Shown: positions 1 to 11,400 of the stretch, in pieces
Layout of the letters: each line of letters opens with the position of its first letter
Numbering within the stretch: the first letter of the stretch is position 1
Assembly: GCA_039566865.1 (NCBI GenBank)
Contig: CM076960.1
Location: forward strand, 19,140,501-19,204,500
Source of the DNA: Aurelia coerulea
Taxonomy: Eukaryota > Cnidaria > Scyphozoa > Semaeostomeae > Ulmaridae
Length of the DNA stretch: 64,000 nucleotides
Reading direction: 5' to 3'
Position numbers and translations under genes: made by a program
The notes under the pieces: generated by a model
Told to the model about the DNA's origin: nothing
What the model saw: the letters and a program-made list of their open reading frames with translations, nothing else
Database searches by the model: none

Positions 1-39
1 TACCTACCATAAGAATGAAAAAGTTTTAATTCTACCTAC

Positions 40-2132
40 CAAAAGAATCTATTATCAGGCTGTTGCTGCAGGTGTCTTCTTTGAGCACAAAGACTAAGAT
101 CCAATGTGTTATATCCACTTGGAGAACAAGAGAAGAAGAATGTTCCAGAAGAAAGGAATCTTTGTAAATCAGATACTCTTGCATTGACTTCGGAGTTTTC
201 CTGAAGGGCCAGATATGAACAAGATGTGATTTTGAAGATCTCATCTTCCCTGATCTTTCCCACAGAAGTGCATCCATCAATAAAGAAGAGGAAGATGAAC
301 GTTTCATCACCTGCAAAATAATTCAATTTGGACTGATGAACAATGAGAACTGATATTTGTTTGCATAAATTGACACACAAATGACCACCACTATTAACAT
401 AATTGATGGTAAAGTGCAGGCCTTGCATACATTAACAAAACAGAGTTCTCTCAAGACTTCTTGTGATATTTTCATTTTATTTTTCTATCAAGATTAAAAA
501 CTACAATATTTATACTTACATCACACCATACCATCCATAGTGAAAAAAGACATAAAGTCACTAGGTCCTTACTATGGATGGCCCTTACAATTCAAATTAA
601 TTTTCAATACATAAAACAGACAACAAAACAACAAAGCTCTTTGTGATATTCATTACATAAGACTGTCCTGTATAAACAAAATGTACCTTAATTCATGATA
701 TAAAGAGACAATTACAATGAAAAAACTGATGACATTTTTAGGCTGGCATCTTGTAGAATACAGATTAAAAAGATAAAAAAGATATAGATTATAAATATTC
801 GCTCACCAATGTAAATTTTTAATGCTCCAATAAAGCAATAACAATCAAATGATTTGGCATATAATTTCTTGATTTCTTCTGTCTCTGATTGCTCTGAAAA
901 GAAAAATGTATATATGATTATGATCACTGCAAAAATAAACATTCATTTATTTCATCAAATCTTGTGCTGTCAGGTTCTGATGATGAAAAGTTTGAAACTG
1001 TCAGACAATCAGATCTAACGAGCATAGCTACAGACAGCTGCAATGGACAATGTAAATATTGTAATGAATAATTGACTTTTCTTTTCTTTTTAACAACATA
1101 TTATGATACAATTGTAAGCATTACATTTTTAATTTCATCTTGGCATTACATTATCTTGTTCTGTTTTATTATATCTTGTTTGATTGTAAATAGGCTAAAT
1201 AGTGTTCCCAATTAGTACTTTATTGCTAAAGATGTATGACACTTTAACAAAGTTATAATAATGATAATAATAAAACTATTTTATGGGGTATGACAATCAA
1301 TAATGACTGAGGATGTAACAGTTTCACCCTCAACAATTTTGCAGAAAAGTCTCCTCTGTATAAATTTTCAGATTCACAGGAAAATGCAAAACTTGCATCT
1401 TCACAACATTTTGGGTGCTCAGTGCCAAATCTAAATGTTAGGTCAACAATTTCATATGAAGAAACTTTACATTTTGGCCCAACATTTCTACACCCTATGG
1501 GTAAACCATAAGATCCAGATTGCATTCTTTGATTTTGGCGCTGGGAAGCTCATTTTGAAGTAAATTCTGGCGCATCTGAATGTTAGGGGTACAATCAAAT
1601 TGTATAAACAAACTGCCAAAGGTGGCCCTTTTACAGAGTTATGGCGCGGGTGTGGCTGGAATCAGTCAAAGTGGCGTGGGGAAGATCTTCCCTGCGCACT
1701 ACAAAGAATGCAGACTGGCATAAGATATGGATTATTTCCTGTTGTACAGAAATATACCTGGCGGAGGCATATGGTGGTCAGTTTTACTTTGATTCACTAT
1801 GGAAACTAGTGAATCAAAGTAGAAATACTTGTGGAAATACCTCAGAGACAAAACAATATTCAAATGGTGCACTTATTCTATTTCCTTCTATTAAGAGGTC
1901 AGATTTATCTTTTCATTCAATTTTAATGATTTTGATCTAGCTGGATCTTTAGCATTTCATCACATTTTATTCTCTACAGCTGCTGTTTTTCACTTCATTT
2001 TCTATTCATTTATTACCTAACTCTGCAACAACACCCTTCTCAAACAGCAATGTTTCATTTCTCTGCCTATGCTCAAGCAGAACAGAAACATTTCCATCAG
2101 CCACTCTTTTGTAACATGAAATATTCTTTCCA
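40..2132 (-). CDS. SYNJ: Synaptojanin, N-terminal SAC-domain exons (partial, gene runs off the left edge)
   Basis: Inositol-phosphate phosphatase of clathrin-coated vesicle recycling; only the start of the SAC phosphatase domain is here. Three exons in transcription order: 2132-2017, 893-807 and 310-40, each with AG/GT borders and matching phases (1, 1, 2). Exon one reads ...SVLLEHRQRNETLLFEKG, matching the first strand of animal synaptojanins (SLIVETRHKEECLMFESG, recalled). Exon two gives ETEEIKKLYAKSFDCYCFIG. Exon three contains GCTSVGKI, LDLSLCAQR and DNRFFW, hallmarks of the synaptojanin SAC fold. The catalytic CX5R motif and the 5-phosphatase domain lie beyond position 1. No in-frame ATG is present in the first exon found, so about five to ten N-terminal codons are missing. 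The exon begins exactly at the end of a probable Helitron, so the true start may be in an exon I did not locate. The family call is firm; the exact paralog is not. Confidence 0.88.
894..2016. other. Synaptojanin intron, nothing else recognised
   Basis: Intron between the first two synaptojanin exons found. It contains a stretch open on both strands near 1253-1525. Neither reading resembles a known domain, and the plus-strand reading is closed by stops at both ends. I see no exon I can support. Confidence 0.4.
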
Positions 2133-2163
2133 CTAGGCCCGCTCGGCGCGGCTGCGCCGCGCC
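2133..2163 (-). mobile_element. Probable Helitron 3' terminus (hairpin plus CTAG end)
   Basis: Read on the minus strand, a GC-rich hairpin (stem GGCGCGG / CCGCGCC, five-base loop, positions 2163-2145) is followed after eight bases by CTAG, with a T in the flank. Helitrons end in CTRR preceded by a short GC-rich hairpin about 10-12 bases from the end and insert between A and T, so the geometry fits. The 5' end (TC...) should lie to the right. I could not fix it. The element may include the minisatellite beginning near 2390, but that is inference. Confidence 0.5.
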
Positions 2164-2389
2164 TCCGCGTTCCTTTTAGCTTCGCTGTAGTTCGTGTAAG
2201 TGACAGTACTTGAGTGGAAAATGTATCGTCTTTTGTTCATTCAATAAAGCAGTACTTAAGTGGAAATGGAAGGAAATGTATATACTGTAAGTGTATTTTG
2301 GGATTTGCATATTGCGTGGAAGTTTGGACGTGAAAGAGATGAATCCTGCGGAAAAGTTGTTGTGGATGCCTTGGTTGTTTCAGTTGTTT

Positions 2390-3420
2390 CAGTTGAGTTA
2401 ATCTAGCGGTGTTTGTTGCCTTAAGGACTTAGGCGCCTTAGCGCTTTTAGTTGCGTTAGTTACCTAACGGGCCTGAGTTGGTTTAGTGGCCTTACTTACG
2501 TTAGTTCGCTTCTTCTTCTAGTTGTTGAGTAGATGTAGTTGCGTTTCTTGCCTTAGTGGACTTAGTTGCGCCAGGACCTTTAGTGCCCTTGGTTGCCTTA
2601 TTGGCCTTGGTAGACTTAGTAGGCTTTCTTAGGTTAGTTGGCGTCTTGTTTTAGTTGCTGAGTAGATCTGGTTGCATTTCTTGCCTTAGTGGAGTTGGTT
2701 ATGGCTTGATTTCATTTGAATTGTTTTTTTCTTTTTTACCCTTGGTAGTCCCTCAGTTATAAAAATAACTGATTTATAGGGGACAATGCTAAGAACTTAA
2801 AGTAACTAATTTACTATATATACAATAGTTGTTAATGTAACTAAAGTAAATTATAATTTGTCATTTGATGATTCATATTTGAATGCTTTCAGGGTTGAAA
2901 AATGTCTAACTTCAGCGCCTTTGGTGGCGTTAGTTTCCTTTTGGCCTTCGTTGCTTTAGTTGACTTACTTAGCTATGTTAGTTGTTGTCTTGTTTCAGTT
3001 GTGGAGTTGGTTTTGTGTTGCTTCTTCCCTTAGTGGACTTAGTTGCCTCAGCACCTTTAGTTGTGTTAGTTGCCGTATTGGCCTTCGTCGCTTTAGTTGA
3101 GTTACTTATGTTAGTTGTTGTCTTAATTCAGTTGTGTTGTTTCTTTCCTCAGTGGACTAAGTCGCCTCAGCGCCTTCAGTTGTGTTAGTTGCCGTATTGG
3201 CCTTCGTTGCTTTAGTTGAGTTACTTATGTTAGTTGTTGTCTTGTTTCAGTTGTGTTGTTTCTTCCCTTAGTGGACTAAGTCGCCTCGGCGCCTTTAGTT
3301 GTGTTAGTTGCCGTATTGGCCTTCGTTGCTTTAGTTGAGTTACTTATGTTAGTTGTTGTCTTGTTTCAGTTGCGGAGTTGGTTTTTGTGTTGTTTCTTCC
3401 CTCAATTTCTTTACTTGCCC
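2390..3420. repeat. Minisatellite rich in TTAGTTG-type words, about 119-bp period in its right half
   Basis: The right half holds about four tandem copies. The word GTGTTAGTTGCCGTATTGG recurs near 3061, 3180 and 3299, a spacing of about 119 bp, with an older copy near 2930. Each unit is itself built from degenerate 10-12 bp steps such as GCCTTAGTTG. The left half (2390-2710) is a more diverged version of the same words. The array has no credible coding content, and the short open frames in it are repeat translations. Confidence 0.8.
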
Positions 3421-3485
3421 TAAGTAGTTTAGTTGAAACAGTTATAGGGGAAAATTATGAGCTTTTTTGACCTACCATTTATGGT

Positions 3486-3742
3486 GGGGGGGGGGGGGGG
3501 GGGAGGGCTCTTTCCACCCCTCTCTCAAAACTGCCTTAGACTCACCAGGATTTAAAACAACTTGGTTCAGTTATAGCGTAGACTTGGCCCAGGTCTATCT
3601 CTTCAGTCCGTAACACAGAGTGGATTGTTCGTTGGTGGCCCTTAATAGCACCTCAAGTGTCGTTTTTGATTACAAAGTCCAACTTTGTAATCTAAGAGGG
3701 GGCTCCGGGTCAGTCAGAAAGTCAGAAAGAAAGAAAGAATGA

Positions 3743-3777
<35 letters not shown>
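3486..3777. repeat. Poly-G run and GAAA microsatellite
   Basis: Eighteen consecutive G at 3486-3503, then a (GAAA)n tract at about 3713-3777 with a few interruptions. Both are simple repeats prone to length errors in assemblies. Confidence 0.9.
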
Positions 3778-4352
3778 TCCATCACGCTCGTTAAAGCAAT
3801 TGATTAACGTTTTACCGCTGCTAATTGGCACTGAAATAAAGAAAGCGCAAATAAAGCGCACACAAGACAGAAGTTTCCCGCGATCCGATAGAAAAATTTG
3901 ACGTCGGCATATTTCATGTTAGACAGATTTGACACCGTAAGATGGATAAATTACCATGATGTTTACCCTGGCACAGCAACAAATTTAACCAGAATTGGCA
4001 CGTTCTTGACTTCATTAGCAGCTTAATTATGTTAAAACAATTGTTATCTAGAACGAACGCATCATTAGCCACTTGTTAATAGTACTCATTATGCAAATAA
4101 GTCAACTTTAGAGGATGATGTAACAGGCGGCCTGCACAGAGGCTAGCATTCGCAGCATCACCATCAGGTAGAAGGACCCCCTCCTACACAGCTACAGATG
4201 CAAAGATGCAAACGTCGTAGGTGAAGTTGAGAGGAAAGGTGCAGAATCCCAGCAAACAATGGCGCCATTGACTGGGGGAAGGCACATGATCACACTGAAC
4301 CAAAACATCTTCATGCATATGATTCTGCACAGATGTTATCTTCGTGACTGCT

Positions 4353-4451
4353 TGTCTCAAATTAGATGTCCGCGAATAGAGACGTTCTGCAGAGTCCTGC
4401 ATAAGTAATTTTGCGTTATCGTTAATCTCACATGACATCTAATTTGAGACA
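4353..4451. mobile_element. Short MITE with 17-bp inverted ends
   Basis: Ends read TGTCTCAAATTAGATGT and its reverse complement ACATCTAATTTGAGACA, enclosing 65 bp. Single ends of the same family occur near 18163 and 39114 in introns of other genes, so this is a dispersed non-autonomous transposon. The class is not assigned. Confidence 0.65.
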
Positions 4452-4825
4452 GATGCATCATGTATGAACCAAGCGAACTGGGGGTAATATATTTTCATTT
4501 GTTGCGTATCATCTTCGTTTGACATGAAGATCAAAATATCACTTTTCGGGCGATTCTTGTCGTTATTTTGCTATTGAAGGCGACTTTAGCAGCAACACTC
4601 ATCTCTCTGACTGTTGCTAAAAACAGCATCACAACGATCATTTGGGGTTATGAAGAAATCAATATTCAGATTTTCTTATGCTTGCTTAGCTCAGGACGGA
4701 CTTTGTAATCATCCAAAAGGATCTTATGTTTTAGTTACTCAGTTGAATTTCCCTATGCAAGTTAGATTTGCAATAATTATATGGCAAATAAACTCCATGT
4801 CATCAGGGCGCGAATTCAGGGTAAG

Positions 4826-4931
4826 TTGGCAATGTGCCAAGTGACGTCACAGAACTTGGCAAGGTGCCAAGTCACATGGTGAAAACTTGGCATGGTGCCA
4901 ATACACGTGACCTATATTGGCAACTTGCCAG
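4826..4931. promoter_or_regulatory. Array of four NFI-type palindromes at 30-31 bp spacing
   Basis: Three perfect TTGGC-N5-GCCAA palindromes (4826-4840, 4856-4870, 4887-4901) and a fourth with one mismatch (4917-4931) start at 30, 31 and 30 bp intervals, close to three helical turns. The gaps carry TGACGTCA (CRE-like) and CACGTG or near-CACGTG words. TTGGC-N5-GCCAA is the known consensus for nuclear factor I. No gene starts within 3 kb on the plus strand, so the role is unknown. A satellite origin with accidental consensus is possible. Confidence 0.55.
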
Positions 4932-4954
4932 GTAAGTCACGTGACATGGGGCTA

Positions 4955-5300
4955 GACACGTGAGTGCCCCCAACGATAAACAGTATCATTACCCAACATA
5001 TTCATCAGTAACTAAGTTATATACCCTTCACTTGGTATAATCGCTGTTCTTTAGCATTTTCATCAAGGGAGCCCCTATGACAAAGAACCCCTCGGGGTGA
5101 CGCACGTGACTACCCCCAACAAATTTCCATATTAGCACCCTATGTATTCCTTAGTAACTAAGATATACAGTGTTTACTTACTATTACCCCTGTAATGAAG
5201 CATTTTCTAAGGGAGCCCTGTATACTCTTAGAAAGAGCACCATTGCGGAGGAGAAGATATCACATGATATGGGTGTGGTCACATGACAGCCCCCAATATA
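4955..5300. repeat. Diverged repeat units sharing CACGTG and CCCCCAA words
   Basis: The motif CACGTGAGTGCCCCCAAC near 4957 recurs as CACGTGACTACCCCCAAC near 5103 and as CACATGACAGCCCCCAAT near 5280. The first two are also followed by similar sequence including CAGTAACTAAG / TTAGTAACTAAG. This looks like an old tandem array of roughly 150-bp units continuing from the palindrome array on its left. Confidence 0.55.
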
Positions 5301-5309
5301 GGTGGTAAT

Positions 5310-8300
5310 GATCGTTGGCACCGATCATGCACCCCACCACGCCACGACCTCGTCTATACTGCGGGATGAAACCGATGAAACCTTGGAGAGCGCCTTTTTG
5401 AAGGAGGATACAAGCCTGCCAGCCCCTGCGAAGGTGAATGTGCATGTGACATCCGATGTGACGTCTTCGGTTGTTTACCATCGAGTATTGAGTGGATTGT
5501 TCGTTGATGGGCCTTGATAGCACCATCAAGTGTCGTTAGTAACAATCGGCAGTCACTCAAAAAACAATAACCTGCTGAAGAAAGCTGCCAACAATTTTCC
5601 CCCGCTAATACCCCAGCTGCAGGAGGTTACCCCAAAATATGGACATGCTCATGCACATATAGATTTTCCCGTCGATTTTTGGAGACAAAGAGCGAGCTTC
5701 CAGGACACGGGAGAGGTCTGGAATAAGTGCGGCAGACAGACAAATTCAGCGTTTGATCTTACCGCTCAGGCAGTAGTAATATAGATATATCGAGATATAA
5801 CGCAATAGCTGTATCTTCGCTCTTTCAAGTTCTTTGAGCATTTTGGACTTAGAGCTTCTTGGTTTTTCATATTTTTCAAAGGCCGTGGACAACTCTGTTT
5901 ACAAACTCGGGATTCAGCACAGCAGGTAAGCAGACTTTATCATAAATTTAACGTTTTTCCTTCGTTTCATGGAAATTTTGTTGAAAGTTTTGGATTCCTC
6001 GATGTCGTCTTGTCCTATTTTGCCACCTTTCGCCAATTGTTGACGAAATAAACTTGTCTTTTTCTCGTCTTGAACTTTGGCTTGCAGTTTCAAGAAAATG
6101 AACTTTTGTTGGCCTAAATTTAACACAAATTTTTTCAAACTCCAATATTTTCTAAACTAAGACAGGAATTCTCATTTTGGAGATATAACGCAATAGCTGT
6201 AAGCATCTAGTTTCTAGGAATGTTGCCTGTTTTGCTGTAGCCTTTGCCGGTTTCCCACAATTTTCAAAGGCAATTTTTCCTCGAGAGCCATGACCATCTA
6301 ATCTTCGTTAACTTTACGTGCTTCCTTTCACAAACTTGTCTGCTTTTTAGTCAGAAGACAAACGTTAACTTTGGTTGAATGTATCACTTTCGAACTTAAT
6401 CTGATGTTTTCAGAAATGAAAGTATTTTAGAGTACTTGCTAGCTGTTTTGACCACCAGAGCAATGAGAATAATAACAAAACTTTGACTTCGCTTTCAGAA
6501 AACTTTTCGTCGGGTTTGGCCTAACTGTAAACAAACATAAAGTTGCATTGTTGCTTATTTTCTTCAAGACTAATGGGGAAGCTCTGACCTAGAAATAGGA
6601 GATTTGCTTACTAAAACAATGTTATCAAGGCTACCTTGTACAAAAAATTATCAGCTTTGATTATTTTGCCTATAAATACGATAGTTTACTGCAATTATTT
6701 GCCCTTAAATTTGTTTTCTTTTTCTTGAGCAGGGTATTGCTGCTCTGATTTAAGTTTGCAAAGACATCTCCTATTTTGGTTTGCTGCTCTTTTTTGTACA
6801 TGCAATTCTCTATGAGACAAAGTGAAATTTGCTATGCAGCAAACATCTTTAGTAGGAGGAAATAATATTGTCTCTGTTTTATTTTAGGACCCAAACAGAA
6901 CAAGATTATCCTTTACCAATCAAGCCCAACCTTGAAGCAGCATTTGACAACAACCACCAAAGACTGCAATTCTTGCTTTTTCAATGCCTGAGGACTTATG
7001 CAAAACTGATGGAACATGACTGTTGCAAACAAAGCATTCAATGAAAAACAATATTATGATATATCAAAAAATTTGAGTAATCCAATAATTGATACTCTGA
7101 TGATTTTACTCTGATGATAGGAAGATGGTAAGATAATAGCAATTGAATCATCGAAAAAAATTGAAATTTTAATGCTTCCAATTCTGAAACAGTCTGAAAC
7201 TTATTCTGAATTTGATCTGCAAAGACAATTGTTTGCAAAGACAAAGACAAAGCTCGCCCATTTCACCCTGTAGGTGAAATGCCATGCTTATTCATGAGTT
7301 TCTGAAAATTACCAAAAAGCAGTTATTGCCGTTGTCCATTCAGAAATAGTCATTGCAATTTCGATAGACAGCATCCTTCCCTATCTTCCTTGTCTGTGAG
7401 TTTTTAGAGCCAACAAGAGAAGATTTCCAGACTGCATTGAGTTGCTCCATCATTGAGAGGAACTTGCCCAGTACAAATAACATATTCTCTATAATTTGCT
7501 ATCCATTTGTCCATAAAAGACATCTACCATCATAAACAAAACGATTTTAGTTCTTGATCCATAAATATCCGAGTTCTTTCGTTGGAAGCTGCTTCTTCTT
7601 GTCTCTTTCTTTCTGGCGGGTTGGAGAATTATTTGAAAACATGAAAGCATCTCTTGTCCTTCACTGGCAGTAAAAGGATCGCTAGTGCTCTGCATATTGG
7701 TTTATTGCTTCGTTTCCTATCAGAATTAAAAAGTTTTCTTGAAAGCAAGCAGCAAGCAGACCACGCCGCTTCAAAACAATTTCTACGATCTTCGGCAATT
7801 TCTATATGTCATGGTTTTCAAGGCGCTGCTTACTTCACCAAAAACAATGAATTCGAAAAATTTGCCCAAATACGGATGAAAATCTCTTAAAATAAGACCA
7901 TCACTCCTGTCAAATTGCGTGGAGTTTACCGGGAAGTTTAAATCAAAACGATTTTAGTTTTAAACATTTCTTAGATAAATTCACTACCTTTTAAGATTAA
8001 ATTAACGCGGAAAAATCACACCGCATCACTGCAAGAAACGTTCAAAGTCGACGAAAATATTCACTTCCGGTCATTTTCCTATACATTTGTATAGGGGCAT
8101 CAAAGCGAGGCTGAACTCCTCGAGAAAGGTGTTGTCGGGCGTGAAGAAGGAAATAAAACATCGGATTGTTCATAAACAAGCTTTGTATGACGTCTTTCGC
8201 AGCAGTTCACAGCCACAGCCTTCAATAAATTGATAATCTGCCAACCTTTCTGCCTTCCTTCTTCAAACCAAACACACAGCAGCAGCAACAACAGCCACGA

Positions 8301-8499
8301 CAACAACAACGACAACAGCAGCATCCGGGATATCACGTTCGATTTTGGCGCCAAATTTCAGATTTCTAACTTCAATCCCAGGATGCATTTTGAATAACAA
8401 TGATTTTCTTTGGCCTAAAAAACAAAATGGAGGAGAACAAAGATATTCTGATGTGAGAAAGTCAAGAATTTAAGAGATCTTCATAGAAATAAACGCAAG
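5310..8499. other. Spacer between synaptojanin side and CATSPER4, no gene supported
   Basis: Several short open frames are present but none resembles a domain I know. A donor-like CAG|gtaagc near 5923 and an acceptor followed by a 47-codon open stretch near 6889-7043 could belong to an unannotated or non-coding plus-strand transcript. I cannot support it. The stretch 8279-8325 is low-complexity CAG/CAA-type repeat. The last part should hold the CATSPER4 promoter; I see no clear TATA box or other core element. Confidence 0.4.
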
Positions 8500-11400
8500 A
8501 TGGCTGAAAGATTCCGAGCGGTGTGTATGATATGTGTTCTGGAGCATTTTTACCGAGAACATTTTGAAAAAATTTAGTATTTGCTGATGCTTTCTACCTC
8601 TCTTCTCTTAAAAATTTTTCTCAAAATTAGTGAAAATACCCGCGAAGAAAGCCACTTGAAAAGTTTTGGATCAGCAATTCTGCGTTGTCAAAAATCTCAC
8701 TTTACATTAGCTTAGCTAGAAACGCTCAGAAACAACCCTAAATTTCTCAAGAGCCACAGAAAAAACAATGAAAACTTTAAATGTGAAGAGCAAAGTACTG
8801 TTTTGTGCAATTGACCGTCAGAAGCTGACCAGCTTGCTTTCCGTGCACGAATAGTTTCCCCAGGTTAAACTGACACAAGATTATAGAATATGGTTGATTG
8901 CAATTTGTGAAATGGATTTTGCATCATGTGAACAATTCGCAAAATACAAAACAGTTACAATAAGCCACAACATACAATAAGTTATAAAATAAAAAAATAT
9001 CATCAATGTTTCATATAAGCTCTGGTCTGGTGACAGTTAAATCTTTCACTTCACATAAGCCCTGCTTTTTTATGGTATTAAAAACATAAGGCTGATACAC
9101 TTTCTTTGATGCAGGTTGTAAGAACTGTCATGAAGCTTCTTGGTGTGACGCGTTTATTTCGAGAAGGACTAAGAAGACAGAATATTGAACTGCAGTATGC
9201 TGAGGCCACTGAGACAAAAGAAAAATACAAAGTAAAAAGGAGAACTTTCAAAAATGTGAGTTTTTCATCAGCTGTTTGATTAAAATTTGCAAATGAGTAA
9301 TTCAAACAGACATTGTGCATCAAGATTTTCTCGAAATTCATTTATTTACGGGGTGAGTAAAAAAACCATCCCTGTTTGAGCGGCCAGTGCTCCCTGGATA
9401 TCAAGACAATAATTTTGGCGAAAAATCATTCAATGGTGGACATATTAAAATTCATTTTGAAATTTACCTGACTGAAATCGGCCATTCCGTTCTGAAATAA
9501 TGAGGGATTTTCTCCAGAGAGCCCCGAAGAGAGCCCCTGCAACGAAACCTGCAAAATTGGCCTAACATCCCGTACAAAATTTTCCCAATTTTTCTGATTT
9601 CTGTCCTTTAGCAATGACTTGAACACATTTCGACACCTGTTATACCCTTGAGGAGACGAAATCATTACAATTTCCTCCCAAAGGGGTAGCACGTGCTAAA
9701 GCATGTAAAAGTCATTGCTGTAAGGCAGAAAATTTGGTTATAATTTTAGGCCTGTTTTTAAGGTTTCTTGAAGGGGCTTTCTTAAGAAAATTCCTCATAA
9801 TTCTAGAACGGAGTAGCCGACTTCTTTCTAGCCTGCGCGCAGCCTCTACTGTCATGCTGGCTAACTTTAGTCAGGTAAGTTTTAGTATTTATTTGAGCAT
9901 GTCCACCATTGAATTAATTACTAGCCAACATAATTTCCTTGATATCCATCCAGGGAGCAGTGGCCTTTCAAACGGGGATGTTTTATTGCCTCACTCGGTA
10001 TCTTTGCCTCACCCGGTATCTTTGCCTCACCCATTTTACCGGAATTACCCATTTCACCCCTGTGTAAGCATAGCTTCCAAATCTTTAACTCAGTGTAAAA
10101 AGATGGGTGTAAAATTCTATGACCTATTTCTTCTGATTGAATGGCTTGAGAGAAACTTTAGATACTTATCTATAATTCTACCGTTGGACTTTCGAGAAAG
10201 TTTGAATATTTGTCAAAATTACAGCGTATTCTACATTTCAGCTCATTTGAGGGTGTGACGTCATCAAATTTCTAAATCATAAACTAGATGAATGACAGAC
10301 TTTTGCTTGATACCATATTGTAGGCATTCATAAAATATGGTTTTCTTCGAAATTACGTCATGTTGCGTCAAACAGCTTAGAAATTACGATGGTTTTAAGT
10401 TTTTTTGAACAATTTTCTTGAATTCTTGAAAAAGAAGAAAAACATTCTTATTCCGAAAATATTGAAGATTTCAGAAAAGTCCAACGGTAGAATTATAGAT
10501 AAATAGCTAAAGTTTCTTTGAAGTCATTCAGTTCAAAGGAATAGGTCACTCAATTTTACACCAGCCTTTTTAAAGATTTGAAACCTATGCTCCCTGTGTA
10601 CCGTTCATAATATGCAACTGAAGATCTAACATTTCTTTAAAGGTGAGTTGAGATTCAATTGTTTTGTTTTACTTGAAGGTGGGGAATGAGATCATAATGA
10701 AACAAAAGGCTCTCAAGGCATTTCTTGACGAAATAAAACCTCCAGCTGAGTTCAAACCTGTTTTTGAAACAAGAAGTGAAAGAGAAGCGAAGAAGCAAAA
10801 ATTAGAAACAGTAGAGGAAGAGAAAAAGAATATTTTAAAAGATTTACCAGAAATGGATGATGAGGAAATTGCTGAATTTGTTGCAACTGAACTTACAGGA
10901 AGATTTCTTAACAGCAAAATATTCAGGAGAGGAATCGTGGCTGTTATTATCCTAAACAGTTTGATGATAGCCATTGAAACTGATGAGAAATTAGTAAGTC
11001 ATTTTGAAGTTATTTGAATCCTCTATCTGTTTAGCTTGCTTCGTTATTTTGTTCTAAAGCAGTTTGATGCGAGGAGGCTCCCTTTTGTTACGAGGTGAAT
11101 GAGTCATGGGACATCCTTCTGGCTACCTTCTAGGCAACGTTTCTCACAGGTTTCTTAATTTCAATCATGAGCTAACAATTCTGTGGAGGGAAGCCTATCA
11201 TTCGTTAGCCTGCGTGCAGACTCAATGTCGTAGAAGCTCCGTGGCAGCCAGTCTACTCGTAGGCTACCATTTACCAGATTTGTGTTCGCCATTTACCAGA
11301 ACAAACCGCTCTCCCCAGTCTCCTATGGCAATAGATGAATTCAGCTAGCGTTGCTTATATGCACTTCAGGTCACGTGACCATGCACTTGACAATCATCTC

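Larger units (their letters stand above)
3618..5537. repeat. Pair of direct repeats about 49 bp long, 1.9 kb apart
   Basis: The stretch starting GAGTGGATTGTTCGTTG occurs at 3618-3666 and again, with small differences, at 5490-5537, both in the same orientation and both ending in AAGTGTCGTT. They could be the ends of one element or two members of a dispersed family. The sequence between them contains no recognisable coding region. Confidence 0.5.

Noticed and set aside
1253..1525. 90-codon minus-strand frame inside a synaptojanin intron
   Set aside because: Does not match the synaptojanin region expected between the two exons, which already join in phase without it.
8500..10697. CATSPER4 start at ATG 10697 or at the TTG near 10664
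   Set aside because: The acceptor at 10677-10678 and the phase-0 exon 9115-9255 argue for upstream coding exons; TTG is not a normal eukaryotic start. The ATG at 10697 remains a fallback.
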